64,000 nt of DNA from Chelonobacter oris (GTDB lineage Bacteria > Pseudomonadota > Gammaproteobacteria > Enterobacterales > Pasteurellaceae), in NCBI RefSeq assembly GCF_000772535.1, contig NZ_JSUM01000006.1, positions 179,648-243,647 on the forward strand, given 5' to 3'. Positions 19,682-29,459 of the stretch are shown in pieces; position 1 is the first letter of the stretch; every line of letters begins with the position of its first letter. Position numbers and translations under genes: made by a program. The notes below the pieces were generated by a model that ran no database searches, was not told the origin of the DNA, and saw only the letters and a list, made by a program, of their open reading frames with translations.

Positions 19682-20131
19682 TCAAGTGCGGTTTTTAAAC
19701 TGCTGTTGGAACTGTTGAAGCTTGACTGCCTGCGCCGTCTCACTCGGCACTACCCGCTGCCCGACCGGAAACAGCGCAATGCCGGCCAGTTTAAAATGCG
19801 CCAAGCCGCTCGGAATACCGATAATCGTAAGGCATTGTGCAATACCGGTAACAATATGCAATAAACAGAGCCACCAGCCGAATGCCACAAACCAAATAAT
19901 ATTCAGCACACTGCCTAAGCTGTTCGCAACCGCACTTGTCGGCTGCAAATACTTAACATGGATAATTTCATTACCGAACGGCAACAGCGCCATTTTGGTG
20001 ATCTCCCAGCAACTGCGGGTATAAGGCAGCGTGATCACCAACACCGCACTGAGAATCGTGGCCAAAAACCAACCGATTACCGTGCCGAAACCGAAAAAAA
20101 CAAAGTTGAAAATATTTAGTGCTGCGTTCAT
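19682..20131 (-). CDS. yccF: YccF-family membrane protein
   Basis: 149 residues with two paired hydrophobic regions (about 8-35 and 73-105) and the repeated YccF motifs GWFLATILSAVLVITLP and ALLPFGNEI / ALFPVGQRV. E. coli YccF has the same length and neighbour yccS. Function is unknown. It is separated from yccS by 24 bases and probably co-transcribed. The E. coli gene helD, next to yccF there, is absent. Confidence 0.92.
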   Translation of the reverse strand: MNAALNIFNFVFFGFGTVIGWFLATILSAVLVITLPYTRSCWEITKMALLPFGNEIIHVKYLQPTSAVANSLGSVLNIIWFVAFGWWLCLLHIVTGIAQCLTIIGIPSGLAHFKLAGIALFPVGQRVVPSETAQAVKLQQFQQQFKNRT

Positions 20132-20159
20132 TATTGGTTTCCTTCTCTAGTGAATGCCG

Positions 20160-20618
20160 TCAGCCCAAACGTTCCGCCAGATACGCGGCATAATCCGGAA
20201 TTTCGATTTCCACCGTGCCGCCAAAGCAGGGCGAACTGATCAGAAAATCCGCCGTTGCCGGATTCATTGCCACCGGAATATTCCACACCGTTGAAATACG
20301 CATCAGCGCTTTCACATCCGGATCATGCGGCACCGCATTCATCGGATCCCAGAAAAAAACCAATAAATCGATTTTTCCTTCCGCAATCATCGCGCCCAAT
20401 TGCTGATCGCCCCCCATCGGGCCGCTCAGCAGTGCCGCCACACTCAAACCGCTCTTTTTCTCAATCAAATTACCGGTCGTTCCCGTACCGTAGAGTCGGT
20501 GTCGAGCCAGTAAAGTGCGGTTTTTCAGACACCAGTCAACCAAGCTTTGTTTACAGTGATCATGCGCCACCAGCGCAATATTTTTTTCGGCAGGAATCTG
20601 GCGGGTCATTTTTTGCAT
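20160..20618 (-). CDS. mgsA: methylglyoxal synthase
   Basis: 152 residues from the ATG at 20618, which equals the E. coli length and has GGGAG 9 bases upstream; two earlier in-frame starts lack sense. Motifs are VAHDHCK (17-23), GTGTTGNLI (44-52), SGPMGGDQQ with catalytic Asp71, and [10 protein letters not shown] with His98. The enzyme makes methylglyoxal from dihydroxyacetone phosphate as a phosphate-releasing bypass of lower glycolysis. Neighbours yccF, yccS and yccT match the E. coli order. Confidence 0.95.
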   Translation of the reverse strand: MQKMTRQIPAEKNIALVAHDHCKQSLVDWCLKNRTLLARHRLYGTGTTGNLIEKKSGLSVAALLSGPMGGDQQLGAMIAEGKIDLLVFFWDPMNAVPHDPDVKALMRISTVWNIPVAMNPATADFLISSPCFGGTVEIEIPDYAAYLAERLG

Positions 20619-20654
20619 CGAATACATCTCCCATATCGGCAATCGGCTTGAAAA

Positions 20655-20683
20655 TAAAAAAGCGAGCAAAGCTCACTTTTTTA
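20655..20683 (-). terminator. intrinsic terminator of the yccT homologue
   Basis: AAAAAGCGAGC, loop AAA, GCTCACTTTTTT (about 20657-20682), one mismatch in the stem. Reading leftward it follows the yccT-like stop by about 22 bases and ends in T's. Confidence 0.75.
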
Positions 20684-20704
20684 TCCGTTTAATTCACACG
20701 GCGA

Positions 20705-21364
20705 TTATTGTTTTTTCGCCCAATTCAGGAAACGTTGCTGCGTCGTCTGATCGGCTTGTTGGAACCAGTACTGCAATTGCTGTTCGGCAACGTTTTCGCC
20801 TTGTACGGTCACTTGCCCTTTTGAGGCTTTGCCGACGTTCGACATTCCCATTGCAACCGGCATACTGGCGGTCGCAAAGCCGGCAACGGCCGCTTTGCCG
20901 CCACTGCTGTTATAAGCAGACAAATTCTCGGCGAGATTTCTGCCCGGGAACAGCCCGTCTTGCACTAAAGGCTCCTGCTCGCTGGCAATCACCTGCCCGC
21001 TCGCCGTCCGCACGCTCACTGTCGGATTTTTTTCAAAACGGGTTGCCCCCGCTTCATCAATAATACTCGCCGCCTGAATTTGAATATTCTCGCTGCCCGC
21101 TTTAAACTTAACCACAACCGGTGACGATTCAAATAAACGGCGATCGGAACCTGAACGGATAATTTCCGCCACTTGCACCACAACCTGATGCGTTTCATTA
21201 TCGGAAACCGTTGCCGTTTTATTCTGTTTCAATAAACCGCCACCGGCTTTTTGCCCGTCCAATGCCAAAATTTCTACATTAGATGATGTGCTGATTTCAG
21301 CCGCCACCGCACTGAAGCCGGTCAACAACGCCACAGCGCTAATCGCTAAATGAGCTAATTTCAT
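20705..21364 (-). CDS. yccT: YccT/CsgI family (UPF0319) secreted protein
   Basis: 219 residues with a signal peptide ending near FSAVAA (about residue 22). The mature part is a single UPF0319 (DUF2057) domain, with VEILALDGQKAGGGLLK near the start and QLQYWFQQADQTTQQRFLNWA at the C-terminus, a stretch shared by the family. In E. coli YccT (CsgI) is a periplasmic inhibitor of curli subunit polymerisation; no curli genes are visible here, so that role need not apply. Gene order mgsA-yccT-acyP is conserved. Confidence 0.88.
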   Translation of the reverse strand: MKLAHLAISAVALLTGFSAVAAEISTSSNVEILALDGQKAGGGLLKQNKTATVSDNETHQVVVQVAEIIRSGSDRRLFESSPVVVKFKAGSENIQIQAASIIDEAGATRFEKNPTVSVRTASGQVIASEQEPLVQDGLFPGRNLAENLSAYNSSGGKAAVAGFATASMPVAMGMSNVGKASKGQVTVQGENVAEQQLQYWFQQADQTTQQRFLNWAKKQ

Positions 21365-21511
21365 GTTATTTCCTCAATGATAGAAAAATCCGTAAAAACC
21401 GACGAATATCGAATTTTTTACAAAAACCCAAATTGGTTGTGCCTATCCTATGCCAAAACCTTGTAAAATAAAATAGCTAACCGTTATTTTTATCCAAATT
21501 AAGGAGGGCTT

Positions 21512-21790
21512 ATGGGTTTACGGCTTCAATTTAATGTGCACGGAATCGTACAAGGAGTCGGATTCCGCTATTTCACTTGGCGCAAAGCGTGCGAATTGGG
21601 CTTAAAAGGCAATGTCCGTAATCTCTCCGACGGCAGTGTATTGGTGATTGCCGAAGGGGACGGCGCCCAAGTCGATTCCCTACGCCGCTGGCTACAACAA
21701 GGCGGCCCCCGATCCGCCCGTGTTGACCGTGTTTTGGAACAGTCTTATCAAGGCAAGAAACGTTTCACTCGTTTCGAAATCGAGCATTAA
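21512..21790 (+). CDS. acyP: acylphosphatase
   Basis: 92 residues, the normal size. Catalytic Arg19 lies in GIVQGVGFRYF and Asn37 in NVRNLSDGSV. The enzyme hydrolyses acyl phosphates such as carbamoyl phosphate or 1,3-bisphosphoglycerate. AAGGAGG lies just before the ATG. Its stop overlaps the convergent sitD stop by three bases (21787-21790), an unusually tight junction that marks the edge of the inserted sit block. Confidence 0.95.
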   Translation: MGLRLQFNVHGIVQGVGFRYFTWRKACELGLKGNVRNLSDGSVLVIAEGDGAQVDSLRRWLQQGGPRSARVDRVLEQSYQGKKRFTRFEIEH

Positions 21791-22656
21791 GCGGCATTAT
21801 TGTCGACAACCGCCGACCGCACTTGACTGCCGTGTTGGCGGAAAGCACGATAAACCAATGCGAAAATAAAACAGACGGATTGCATCAACACAATAGTCGG
21901 TCCGGTTGCCGAATCGAGATGATAGCTGAACACCGTCCCCATCAGGGTTGAAAAAATCGAAACGCCGATGGCAATCATCAACATTTTATTGAACGATTTA
22001 CTCAGGCAAAATGCCGTAATGCCGGGGGAAATCAACAACGCCACCACTAAAATCACCCCGACCACCTGCATGGCGCTGATGATGGTCAATGCCAGTAAAA
22101 CCAACAGTAAATAATGCAGTGTTCGAACCGACAGCCCCGCAACCGATGCCTGAATCGGATCAAAACAGTACAGCAAAAAATCTTTGCGTTTAAGGAAAAC
22201 CACCCCAAACGTCAGCAACGAAATCCAGAATGTCAGGCGAAATTCATCATTCGTCACCCCGAGCAGATTGCCGAACAGAATATGGCTTAGGTGCTGATCC
22301 GTTTCCACTTTCACAAACAGAATCAGCCCGAGAGCAAACATGCCGGAAAAGACGATCCCCATGACGGTATCCTCTTTTAATCGACTGTTTTCTTTCAAAT
22401 ATCCGGTTGCCAGAGCGCAGCAAATGCCCGAAAAAAATGCACCGACGGTTAACGGTAAGCCGAGCAAAAAAGCCAGCACCACACCCGGCAGCACGGCATG
22501 TGAAATGGCATCGCCCATCAACGACCAACCTTTCAAAACCAGATAGCAGGATAACAGCGCACAAACCACCGCCACTAAAAGTGCGGTATACAGCGCCTGT
22601 TGCATAAACGGAAAGGAAAAAGGCTCGTAAAACCAGTTAACAAGCGTGCTAAGCAT
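21787..22656 (-). CDS. sitD: Mn/Fe ABC transporter permease (SitD/YfeD-like)
   Basis: 289 residues of the ABC-3 permease family with about eight membrane helices. The conserved LKGWSLMGDAISHAVLPG stretch (about residues 42-59) includes the coupling-helix region, and the central QVVGVILVVALLISPGITA is also typical. It pairs with SitC to form the channel of a manganese/iron importer. Its start overlaps the sitC end by eight bases. It is last in the sitABCD order and ends over acyP. Confidence 0.88.
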   Translation of the reverse strand: MLSTLVNWFYEPFSFPFMQQALYTALLVAVVCALLSCYLVLKGWSLMGDAISHAVLPGVVLAFLLGLPLTVGAFFSGICCALATGYLKENSRLKEDTVMGIVFSGMFALGLILFVKVETDQHLSHILFGNLLGVTNDEFRLTFWISLLTFGVVFLKRKDFLLYCFDPIQASVAGLSVRTLHYLLLVLLALTIISAMQVVGVILVVALLISPGITAFCLSKSFNKMLMIAIGVSIFSTLMGTVFSYHLDSATGPTIVLMQSVCFIFALVYRAFRQHGSQVRSAVVDNNAA

Positions 22657-23500
22657 GATTTTTCCTCCGTGTTCCCGCTCGTCTCAGCAAGCCGTGCTTT
22701 GGTGAAAAGAAAAATGCCGCCAAAAACAGTAACGTTTGCAAAAAGACGATCAAACCGCCGGTCGCACCGTCCAGAAAATAACTCAAATAAGCCCCGACCG
22801 CACTTGTACTAACGCCCAAAAACACTGCAATACAGACTAGCCGCCCAAAGCGATCCGTCAGTAAATAAGCGGTAGCACCGGGCGTGATCACCATGGCTAT
22901 CACCAAAATCGCACCGACGGTTTGCAATGCCGCTACAACACACGCACTCAGTAAAGTAAAAAATAGAATTTTTAAGCGTAACGGCGAAATACCGACCGAA
23001 ACCGCATGGCTTTCATCAAAAAACACCAACAACAAATCTTTCCAGAAAACCAATAAAAACGCCACACAAACGGCAATAATGATGCCGACTTGCAGCACGT
23101 CTTCATCGGCAATGCCCAACACATTACCGAGAATGATCGACTGTACGTCGACCGATGTCGGATTTAGGGAGATGATAAACAGCCCTAAAGCAAAAAAAGT
23201 GGTGAAAATAAAACCGATAATCGCGTCTTCGCGTAATTTAGTAAGTGATTTTACCCATAAAATCGCCAACGCCGCCAATAAACCGGATAAAAAAGCGCCG
23301 ACGGCATAAGGCGTTGCCAGCGCATAGGCAATGGCAACGCCGGGAACGACCGCATGTGACAGCGCATCGCCGATTAATGACCAACCTTTCAGCATCAAAT
23401 AAGCGGATAAAAATGCACAAACGCCCCCCACCATCGCGCTGATAACAATCGCTTTGAGCATATATTCGTAGCCGAACGGCTGTAATAACAGTTCCCACAT
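22649..23500 (-). CDS. sitC: Mn/Fe ABC transporter permease (SitC/YfeC-like)
   Basis: 283 residues, ABC-3 family, paralogous to the next gene: LKGWSLIGDALSHAVVPGVAIAY near residue 42 and QTVGAILVIAMVITPGATA near 195. Heterodimeric permease pairs of this kind are typical of Yfe/Sit systems rather than of single-permease Znu systems. The C-terminus is Arg/Lys-rich (RRAGTRRKN). It starts 3 bases after the ATPase gene. Confidence 0.88.
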   Translation of the reverse strand: MWELLLQPFGYEYMLKAIVISAMVGGVCAFLSAYLMLKGWSLIGDALSHAVVPGVAIAYALATPYAVGAFLSGLLAALAILWVKSLTKLREDAIIGFIFTTFFALGLFIISLNPTSVDVQSIILGNVLGIADEDVLQVGIIIAVCVAFLLVFWKDLLLVFFDESHAVSVGISPLRLKILFFTLLSACVVAALQTVGAILVIAMVITPGATAYLLTDRFGRLVCIAVFLGVSTSAVGAYLSYFLDGATGGLIVFLQTLLFLAAFFFSPKHGLLRRAGTRRKNHA

Positions 23501-23503
23501 AGG

Positions 23504-24418
23504 CTAACAATCCGCTTTTTTGTTTGCGGCGGCAGATGTGGTCGGCGCTAATTCCGCATCTTTTTCACCGTAGAACACCACCGGATGTTCATCATCGGTC
23601 AAGACCGTCAAAGTGCGGTTATCCTCATCGTCATGCAGCACCTCGCCCCCCAGTGTGAGATAGCGCAATACGCCGCCAAACACCAATTGCAGGTTTTTCT
23701 GGGTAAATGTCGTTGCGGTACTCCCTGCCGCAATCACGGTTCGGTTTATCATCACCACCTGATCGCAAAAGTGCGGTACGCTGCCGAGATTATGGGTTGA
23801 CACCAAAATTAAATGGCCTTCGCTGCGCAATTGCCCGAGTAACTCGACTATCGCATTTTCGGTTTTGACGTCCACGCCGGTAAACGGCTCGTCCAACAGA
23901 ATAATTCGGCTTTCCTGCGCCAACGCCCGCGCCAAAAACACCCGTTTTTTCTGCCCGCCGGACAACTCGCCGATTTGGCGATCCCGTAAATGAGAAATAT
24001 CCACCCGCTGCATCGCCAGTTCGACTTTTTGTTTGTCTGCCGCTGACGGAATCCGTAGAAAATTCATGTAGCCGTAACGACCGGTCATCACCACGTCATA
24101 AACCGAAATCGGAAACTGCCAATCGACCTCTTCCGCTTGCGGCACATACGACACCAAATTCTGTTTCAAGGCTTTTTTCACCGGCAACCCATGTAAACGA
24201 ATCGAACCTTGCAGCGGCTTCACCAAGCCCATCAAACTTTTAAACAGCGTTGATTTGCCGCTGCCGTTAACGCCGACCAAAGCACAGGTTGTTCCCCCTT
24301 GCAGACGGAAAGAAACATCATGAAGTGCGGTATGCCCGTTACTGTAGCGCACACTCACGTCACAGACGTCCAATAGCGTGCTATTATTGTCCGCCTCCGT
24401 ACTGGTCGATCGATACAT
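23504..24418 (-). CDS. sitB: Mn/Fe ABC transporter ATPase (SitB/YfeB-like)
   Basis: 304 residues. Walker [10 protein letters not shown] (about 53-61), Q-loop [13 protein letters not shown], signature LSGGQKKR, Walker B ILLDEPF and switch His in STHN are present. The VDWQFP region after the Q-loop is a hallmark of the manganese/zinc/iron-chelate ATPases. The C-terminal 70 residues extend beyond the ABC fold, as in YfeB. It powers import by the two permeases from the cytoplasmic side. It starts 2 bases after sitA ends. Confidence 0.9.
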   Translation of the reverse strand: MYRSTSTEADNNSTLLDVCDVSVRYSNGHTALHDVSFRLQGGTTCALVGVNGSGKSTLFKSLMGLVKPLQGSIRLHGLPVKKALKQNLVSYVPQAEEVDWQFPISVYDVVMTGRYGYMNFLRIPSAADKQKVELAMQRVDISHLRDRQIGELSGGQKKRVFLARALAQESRIILLDEPFTGVDVKTENAIVELLGQLRSEGHLILVSTHNLGSVPHFCDQVVMINRTVIAAGSTATTFTQKNLQLVFGGVLRYLTLGGEVLHDDEDNRTLTVLTDDEHPVVFYGEKDAELAPTTSAAANKKADC

Positions 24419-24420
24419 GG

Positions 24421-25314
24421 TTATTCAAATCCTTTTACAATGGTTGAAACGGTCACTTGGAGTAAATCCAAATACGTCGGCACGGCACCATCGGCTTGTG
24501 ACAGCGAATCCACGTACAATACGCCGCCGTATTTCGCCCCGGTTTCCTTGGCGACTTGTTTGCTCGGACGATCGGACACCGTGCTTTCGCTGAAGACGAC
24601 CGGAATCTTGTTGAGACGAACCTGATCAATGACAAACCGCACTTGCTGCGGCGAGCCTTGCTGTTCGGCGTTAATCGGCCATAGATACAGCTCTTTGAAT
24701 CCGTAATCTTTCGCTAAATAACTGAATGCGCCTTCAGAGGTGACCAACCAGCGTTTTTCCGTCGGAATTGCCGTAATTTTCTCGCGCAGCGGCTTGTCGA
24801 GCGCTCGAATTTTTTCACTGTAGGCCGCCGCATTACGATTATAAATTGCCGCCTGCTGCGGATCATGTTCAACCAGTGCACGGCGAATATTTTCCACATA
24901 AATCAAGGCATTGCTCGGTGACATCCAAGCATGAGGATTCGGCGCGCCCTGATACGCCCCTTCGGAAATCGGCAACGGAGTGATCCCTTCCGTTACAACC
25001 GCAACCGCTTTCTGCGGCATATTTTCAAAAAAACGCTCAAACCAGCGTTCCAGATTCAAGCCGTTCCATAAAATCAGATCGGCATCTTGTGCCTTGATCA
25101 CATCTTTCGGGGTGACTTGATAATCATGGATCTCCGCGCCCGGCTTGGTAATCGACTCGACTATCGCCGCCTCTCCGGCAACGTTTTGCGCAATATCCTG
25201 AATCACGGTAAAGGTGGTCATCACTTTAAACGGCTTCTCTGCCGCCTGTGCCGAAAATATCAGTACCGCACTTAATGCCAGACCGGCTACAAAATTTTTC
25301 ATGCTTTTATCCAT
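24421..25314 (-). CDS. sitA: Mn/Fe-binding periplasmic protein (SitA/YfeA-like)
   Basis: 297 residues with a signal peptide (cleavage near AQAAE, about residue 24). It belongs to the cluster A-I metal-binding family. Metal ligand candidates are His in EIHDYQ, His in PNPHAWMSP, Glu in FSESTVSDR and an Asp near the C-terminus in VLYVDSLS, the His2-Glu-Asp set used for Mn2+ and Fe2+. It lacks the His-rich loop of ZnuA, so zinc is less likely. AAGGAG lies 6 bases before the ATG. A Fur-box-like palindrome is about 90 bases upstream. Confidence 0.9.
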   Translation of the reverse strand: MDKSMKNFVAGLALSAVLIFSAQAAEKPFKVMTTFTVIQDIAQNVAGEAAIVESITKPGAEIHDYQVTPKDVIKAQDADLILWNGLNLERWFERFFENMPQKAVAVVTEGITPLPISEGAYQGAPNPHAWMSPSNALIYVENIRRALVEHDPQQAAIYNRNAAAYSEKIRALDKPLREKITAIPTEKRWLVTSEGAFSYLAKDYGFKELYLWPINAEQQGSPQQVRFVIDQVRLNKIPVVFSESTVSDRPSKQVAKETGAKYGGVLYVDSLSQADGAVPTYLDLLQVTVSTIVKGFE

Positions 25315-25400
25315 TTTTTGCTCCTTATTGATAGATCGTTAAACGTGCAAGGCAATCCGTTTGCCCCAATCAAACTATATCAATAAAGCCACCCCTTTTA

Positions 25401-25420
25401 AATGATAATAATTATCAATT
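25401..25420. promoter_or_regulatory. Fur-box-like palindrome upstream of sitA
   Basis: AATGATAATAATTATCAATT resembles the Fur consensus GATAATGATAATCATTATC and is nearly self-complementary (TGATAA-TAA-TTATCA). It lies 87-106 bases before the sitA start, in the right place to repress sitABCD when iron is plentiful. Confidence 0.72.
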
Positions 25421-25480
25421 AATGTGATTTTAATTTCTTTACACCTTTTTCTAATAAGGATATTCGGTTTATCCGACACT

Positions 25481-25807
25481 TTATAGGCATTTTGCCGGTT
25501 TCGGCAAGCCGGCGAGTTTGGTCGCCTGCTTGGCCGGCCCTTGCGGAAACAGACGCTGCAAATAACGGCTGTTGCCTTTATCCACCCCCAGTTTATCCGC
25601 CATCGCTTTCACTAACATGCGAATTGCCGGTGAAGTTTTATATTCTTGGTAAAATTCGCGCACAAAATAAATCACTTCCCAGTGCGCCTCGGTCAGCGTC
25701 AACTGCTCCTGCCGAGCCAACACTTCCGCCACCTGCGGGCTCCATTGGGCAATGTCCGATAAATATCCGTCTTTATCGGTGGCAATATTTTTGCCTTCAA
25801 TCTGCAT
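25481..25807 (-). CDS. tusE: sulfur-relay protein TusE
   Basis: 108 residues of the DsrC/TusE family, matching E. coli TusE. The essential penultimate Cys is Cys107 (KPAKCL), and the [16 protein letters not shown] helix is highly conserved. TusE accepts sulfur from TusBCD and passes it to MnmA for 2-thiolation of tRNA wobble uridines. In E. coli it sits between acyP and yccA; here sitABCD separates it from acyP. Confidence 0.96.
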   Translation of the reverse strand: MQIEGKNIATDKDGYLSDIAQWSPQVAEVLARQEQLTLTEAHWEVIYFVREFYQEYKTSPAIRMLVKAMADKLGVDKGNSRYLQRLFPQGPAKQATKLAGLPKPAKCL

Positions 25808-25899
25808 CGTTTTCTACCTCCGCAACAGATACAATTATGCCCCTATTCAGGGGCATAAGAAAATGATTAAAGCAATTATTGTGATAACAAACGCCAATT

Positions 25900-26562
25900 T
25901 TAATCGCGTGATGCACCAATCAAACTCAGCAGGCTGATAAACAAATTATACAGCGAAACGTAAATACTGATGGTGGCACGGATATAATTGGTTTCCCCGC
26001 CATGCACGATATTACTGGTTTCATACAAAATTGCCGCAGTAGAAAACACCACGAACAATGCGCTGATCGCCAAATGTAGCCCCGGCAGTTGCAGGAAGAT
26101 ATTGGCAATCACGCCGATCACCAACACGATAAACAGCGCAAATATCATGCCGCTCAAAAAAGACATGTCTTTTTTGGTGGTCAATACGTAAGCCGAACAC
26201 GCAAAAAACACCGCCGCTGTGCCGCCAAGCGCCAACACGACGACATCACCCATTCCGGCACCGACATACATATTCAGAATCGGCCCGAGGGTATATCCGA
26301 GAAAACCGGTGAACGCAAAGGTCGACAAAATGCCCAACGGGCTGTTTGCCAGTTTGTTGGTTAAAAACAACAGGCCGTAAAAACCGACCAATAACACCAA
26401 CAGCCCCGGATAAGGCAGATTCATCGCCATCGAAATATAAGCGACAACCGCCGAAAACGTCACACTGAGTGCCAGTAAGAAATAGGTATTGCGCAATACT
26501 TTGTTGGTCGCCAGAACCGATTCTTCAGTACGGCGGACATCCGTCACAATTCGTTGTTGCAT
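25900..26562 (-). CDS. yccA: YccA, Bax-inhibitor-1 family membrane protein
   Basis: 220 residues with seven predicted membrane helices and a C-terminal acidic/Arg tail (GASRD), the Bax-inhibitor-1 layout. E. coli YccA has 219 residues and is a substrate and modulator of the FtsH protease. The final helix [17 protein letters not shown] and the preceding [12 protein letters not shown] are characteristic. The SPFH protein QmcA in this window belongs to the same FtsH network in E. coli. Order tusE-yccA is conserved. Confidence 0.94.
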   Translation of the reverse strand: MQQRIVTDVRRTEESVLATNKVLRNTYFLLALSVTFSAVVAYISMAMNLPYPGLLVLLVGFYGLLFLTNKLANSPLGILSTFAFTGFLGYTLGPILNMYVGAGMGDVVVLALGGTAAVFFACSAYVLTTKKDMSFLSGMIFALFIVLVIGVIANIFLQLPGLHLAISALFVVFSTAAILYETSNIVHGGETNYIRATISIYVSLYNLFISLLSLIGASRD

Positions 26563-26651
26563 TTATTCTCTCCCAAGTCATAAATAAGCTGTTAAAACAT
26601 TCCCTAACCATAAGGGCTATAAGGCAAAAAGTCAAATCTAAATTAGCGGTT

Positions 26652-27386
26652 TCACTCAAACCAAATCAGGCTTGCCATACGTCCGGTTTTCCCGTCCCGA
26701 CGATAGGAAAAAAACCGTTCTTTTTGTGTAAACGTGCAATATTCCCCCCCGTAAATATGGCGGATACCGCACTTTATCAAGCGCTGTCGGGCAAGCCGGT
26801 ATAAATCACACAAATATTTTTGCGGCTGGTTCGGATCCGCGGCAAAAGCCGTTTCAGCCTGAGGATCTTGTGCAATGAAACGAGACCGCACTTCTTGCCC
26901 GACCTGAAACGCACCGGCGCCGATTGCCGGCCCCAGCCAGGCATGAATTTGCGACCGTTCAGCGGCAAACTTGCCGATTGTCGCTTCCAACACACCATCG
27001 GACAAACCGCGCCAACCGGCATGTGCCGCCGCCACTTCATTGCCGTTTTCCGACGCAAACAACACCGGCAGGCAGTCGGCAGTCATCACTACACACACCT
27101 GCTCCGCTTGATTGGTGTAAACCGCATCGGCATCAGGCAGTGCCTCTTCCGTCGGCAGTTCAATCACTGTGGTACTATGAATTTGGTTCAGGAAAAGCGG
27201 TGCTTGCGGCAGGCTGCCTTCTTGAATCAATAAAAGTCGGTTTGCCGTCACCGCACTTGCCTCATCACCGACATGATTGCCCAGATTAAAGCTGTCATAA
27301 GGTGAAACACTCACGCCGCCGCTGCGTTGGCTTGATAAGGTTTTAATATTGGCAGGCAAACGCCAATCGGCTTTAATCCATTCCAT
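26652..27386 (-). CDS. pgeF: PgeF/YfiH purine nucleoside phosphorylase-like enzyme
   Basis: 244 residues of the multicopper-oxidase-like (DUF152) family, formerly called laccase domain. Zinc ligands are His70 (NQIHS), Cys105 (TADCLP) and His122 (AHAGWRG). E. coli YfiH is reported to correct misincorporated serine in peptidoglycan precursors, and family members act on purine nucleosides. Its ATG overlaps the rluD stop (TAATG), so the two are translationally coupled, as in many gammaproteobacteria. Confidence 0.92.
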   Translation of the reverse strand: MEWIKADWRLPANIKTLSSQRSGGVSVSPYDSFNLGNHVGDEASAVTANRLLLIQEGSLPQAPLFLNQIHSTTVIELPTEEALPDADAVYTNQAEQVCVVMTADCLPVLFASENGNEVAAAHAGWRGLSDGVLEATIGKFAAERSQIHAWLGPAIGAGAFQVGQEVRSRFIAQDPQAETAFAADPNQPQKYLCDLYRLARQRLIKCGIRHIYGGEYCTFTQKERFFSYRRDGKTGRMASLIWFE

Positions 27387-28363
27387 TAATAATCCAACTC
27401 GTCTTTGTGTTGCTCATAATCGTGCTTAAGCGCATTGACCAGTTCAACAAAATCGTCCGGCACCGGCGCGTGCCACTCCATTTCTTTACCGCTAATCGGG
27501 TGCTCTAAACGCAGCATTACCGCATGTAAAGCCTGGCGCTGAAAATGGCGTAAAACCTGTAAAAATGCTTCATCGGCACCTTTTGGCGGGCGCGGGCGTC
27601 CTCCGTAAACAGGGTCGCCCAACAGCGGATGAGCAATATAAGCCATATGCACCCGAATCTGATGGGTTCGCCCGGTTTCGAGTCGCAAACGCAAACGGGT
27701 ATAATTGCGAAAGCGCTCCATGACACGGTAATGCGTAACCGCAGGTTTGCCCATCGGATGCACCGCCATCTGAGTACGTTTGGCGGCATGTCTTGCCATC
27801 GGCTGATCCACCGTCCCGCCTTTGGTCATGATGCCGTAGGCTACGGCTTCATATTCACGGGTAATTCGCCGTTTTTGCAGGGCGTATACCAAACGCGTTT
27901 GTGCCGGAATCGTTTTCGCTACCACCATCAACCCGGTCGTATCTTTATCCAGACGGTGAACTATTCCGGCACGCGGCACTTCGGCGATTTGCGGGCAATG
28001 GTACAACAGCGCATTCAGCACTGTTCCGTCAGGATTGCCCGCCCCCGGATGTACTACAAACGCTTTCGGTTTATTGATCACCAGAATATCATCATCTTCA
28101 TACACAATGTTCAAGGCAATATCCTGCGCCACAAAACGGTTTTCCTCTTCGAGCTCAACCTCAATCAAAATCTGTTCGTCGCCATAGACTTTTTCTCTGG
28201 GTTTATTGACGATTTGCCCGTTGACCCGCACCAGATCCTGTTCAATCCAAGTTTTGATCCGTGAACGGGAATAATCGGGAAAGCACTCCGCCAGCGCCTG
28301 ATCCAGCCTCTGCCCCAGTTGATGTAATTGAATTTGTGCGGTTAATTGTAGTTGTTTTGTCAT
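27386..28363 (-). CDS. rluD: 23S rRNA pseudouridine synthase D
   Basis: 325 residues (E. coli 326). An N-terminal S4 RNA-binding domain (about 17-75) is followed by the RluA-type catalytic domain with catalytic Asp139 in HRLDKDTTGL. It makes the pseudouridines at 1911, 1915 and 1917 in helix 69 of 23S rRNA. Divergent from bamD, as in E. coli. Confidence 0.96.
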   Translation of the reverse strand: MTKQLQLTAQIQLHQLGQRLDQALAECFPDYSRSRIKTWIEQDLVRVNGQIVNKPREKVYGDEQILIEVELEEENRFVAQDIALNIVYEDDDILVINKPKAFVVHPGAGNPDGTVLNALLYHCPQIAEVPRAGIVHRLDKDTTGLMVVAKTIPAQTRLVYALQKRRITREYEAVAYGIMTKGGTVDQPMARHAAKRTQMAVHPMGKPAVTHYRVMERFRNYTRLRLRLETGRTHQIRVHMAYIAHPLLGDPVYGGRPRPPKGADEAFLQVLRHFQRQALHAVMLRLEHPISGKEMEWHAPVPDDFVELVNALKHDYEQHKDELDY

Positions 28364-28442
28364 AAATAAAAATCGAATCCATTTAATTCTAATTTGCTTA
28401 TTTGCCCAGTATGGTTAAAATACAAGGCGCAACAAGATTATG

Positions 28443-28469
28443 ACTGTCATTGTAACTGAAGTTGACAGT
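28443..28469. repeat. inverted repeat in the rluD-bamD spacer
   Basis: ACTGTCA (28443-28449) and TGACAGT (28463-28469), 13 bases apart, lie about 85-110 bases before bamD. No known regulator site is recognised; a second short pair (AAAACCGC/GCGGTTTT, 28491-28523) is nearer the gene. Confidence 0.4.
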
Positions 28470-28551
28470 GAAGTAACCAAACTTAGCTTGAAAACCGCTT
28501 CTGTGATTCAGTCCTGCGGTTTTCGCCAGAAAATATTCAGGATTGTTATTT

Positions 28552-29364
28552 ATGAATAAATTAAAATCACTCGCCTTGCTGTTATTGACCGCATTTACGG
28601 TGACGGCTTGTTCTTCCGACAGCAAAGAAGTTGACAATTTACCGGTAGAAGCGCTGTACAGCAGAGCCAACACCTATCTTTTAGATGAAAACTATTCTGA
28701 AGCCATTCGCTATCTGGATGCCGTGGATAGCCGCTACCCTTTCGGCGCCTATGCCGAACAAGCCCAATTGGGGCTGATTTATGCCAATTATAAAGATGCC
28801 GAATACACGCTGGCGCTCGCCAATGCGGAACGCTTCCTGCGCTTGCACAGCGACAGCCAACATTTGGATTTCGTCCTGTATCTGGCCGGCTTAATCAATA
28901 CCGAATTAGGCGATCATTTCCTGCAAAAAACCTTCGGAACCGACCGTGCCTTGCGTGATCCCCTAACCTTGACCAACGCCCTGCACAATTTTGAAACCTT
29001 ACAGCAGCATTTTCCAAACAGCCAATATGCCGCCGATGCCGCAGTACGCGCCAATTATTTGCGTAACGCACTGGCACGTCACGAGCAGCGTGTCGCCGAA
29101 TTTTATTTCAAACGCAACGCTTATGTCGCCACGGTAAACCGCGTATTGGGTTTATTGGACAATTATCCTGATACGGAAGCGACCCATCAGGCATTACCGC
29201 TGTTGGAACAATCTTACCGAGCCATGAACCTGACCGAACCGGCCGACAAAATTGCCGATTTGATCAAACAGGGAGAAGGCAAAACATTCCCGCAAATCCC
29301 TGTGCCTGAAGGCGATGTCGAGTTAGTCGTCCCGAACGTGCTTGCGCCGGGTGCATCGCAATAA
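28552..29364 (+). CDS. bamD: outer-membrane assembly lipoprotein BamD
   Basis: 270 residues from the ATG at 28552. Signal peptide with lipobox VTAC gives lipidated Cys20. The rest is five TPR-like helical repeats, including YSRANTYLLDENYSEAI and RYLDAVDSRYPFGAYAEQAQ, typical of BamD (YfiO, ComL). BamD is the essential partner of BamA in outer-membrane beta-barrel assembly and sits in the periplasm anchored to the outer membrane. In Neisseria and Haemophilus relatives (ComL) it is also linked to competence. A strong terminator follows. Confidence 0.95.
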   Translation: MNKLKSLALLLLTAFTVTACSSDSKEVDNLPVEALYSRANTYLLDENYSEAIRYLDAVDSRYPFGAYAEQAQLGLIYANYKDAEYTLALANAERFLRLHSDSQHLDFVLYLAGLINTELGDHFLQKTFGTDRALRDPLTLTNALHNFETLQQHFPNSQYAADAAVRANYLRNALARHEQRVAEFYFKRNAYVATVNRVLGLLDNYPDTEATHQALPLLEQSYRAMNLTEPADKIADLIKQGEGKTFPQIPVPEGDVELVVPNVLAPGASQ

Positions 29365-29378
29365 TCCCCTATTTTACG

Positions 29379-29412
29379 CCCCTTAAAACCAATCTGTTTT
29401 AAGGGGTTTTTC
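29379..29412 (+). terminator. intrinsic terminator of bamD
   Basis: CCCCTTAAAAC (29379-29389) pairs with GTTTTAAGGGG (29396-29406), followed by TTTTTC. The stem is perfect over 11 bases. Confidence 0.88.
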
Positions 29413-29459
29413 TTGCATGATCCCACAAATTTTCCTCGTCTCAGTATACATTTTGATCT

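Noticed and set aside
25752..25937. Plus-strand open frame between tusE and yccA
   Set aside because: Antisense to both genes, no ribosome site or recognisable domain.
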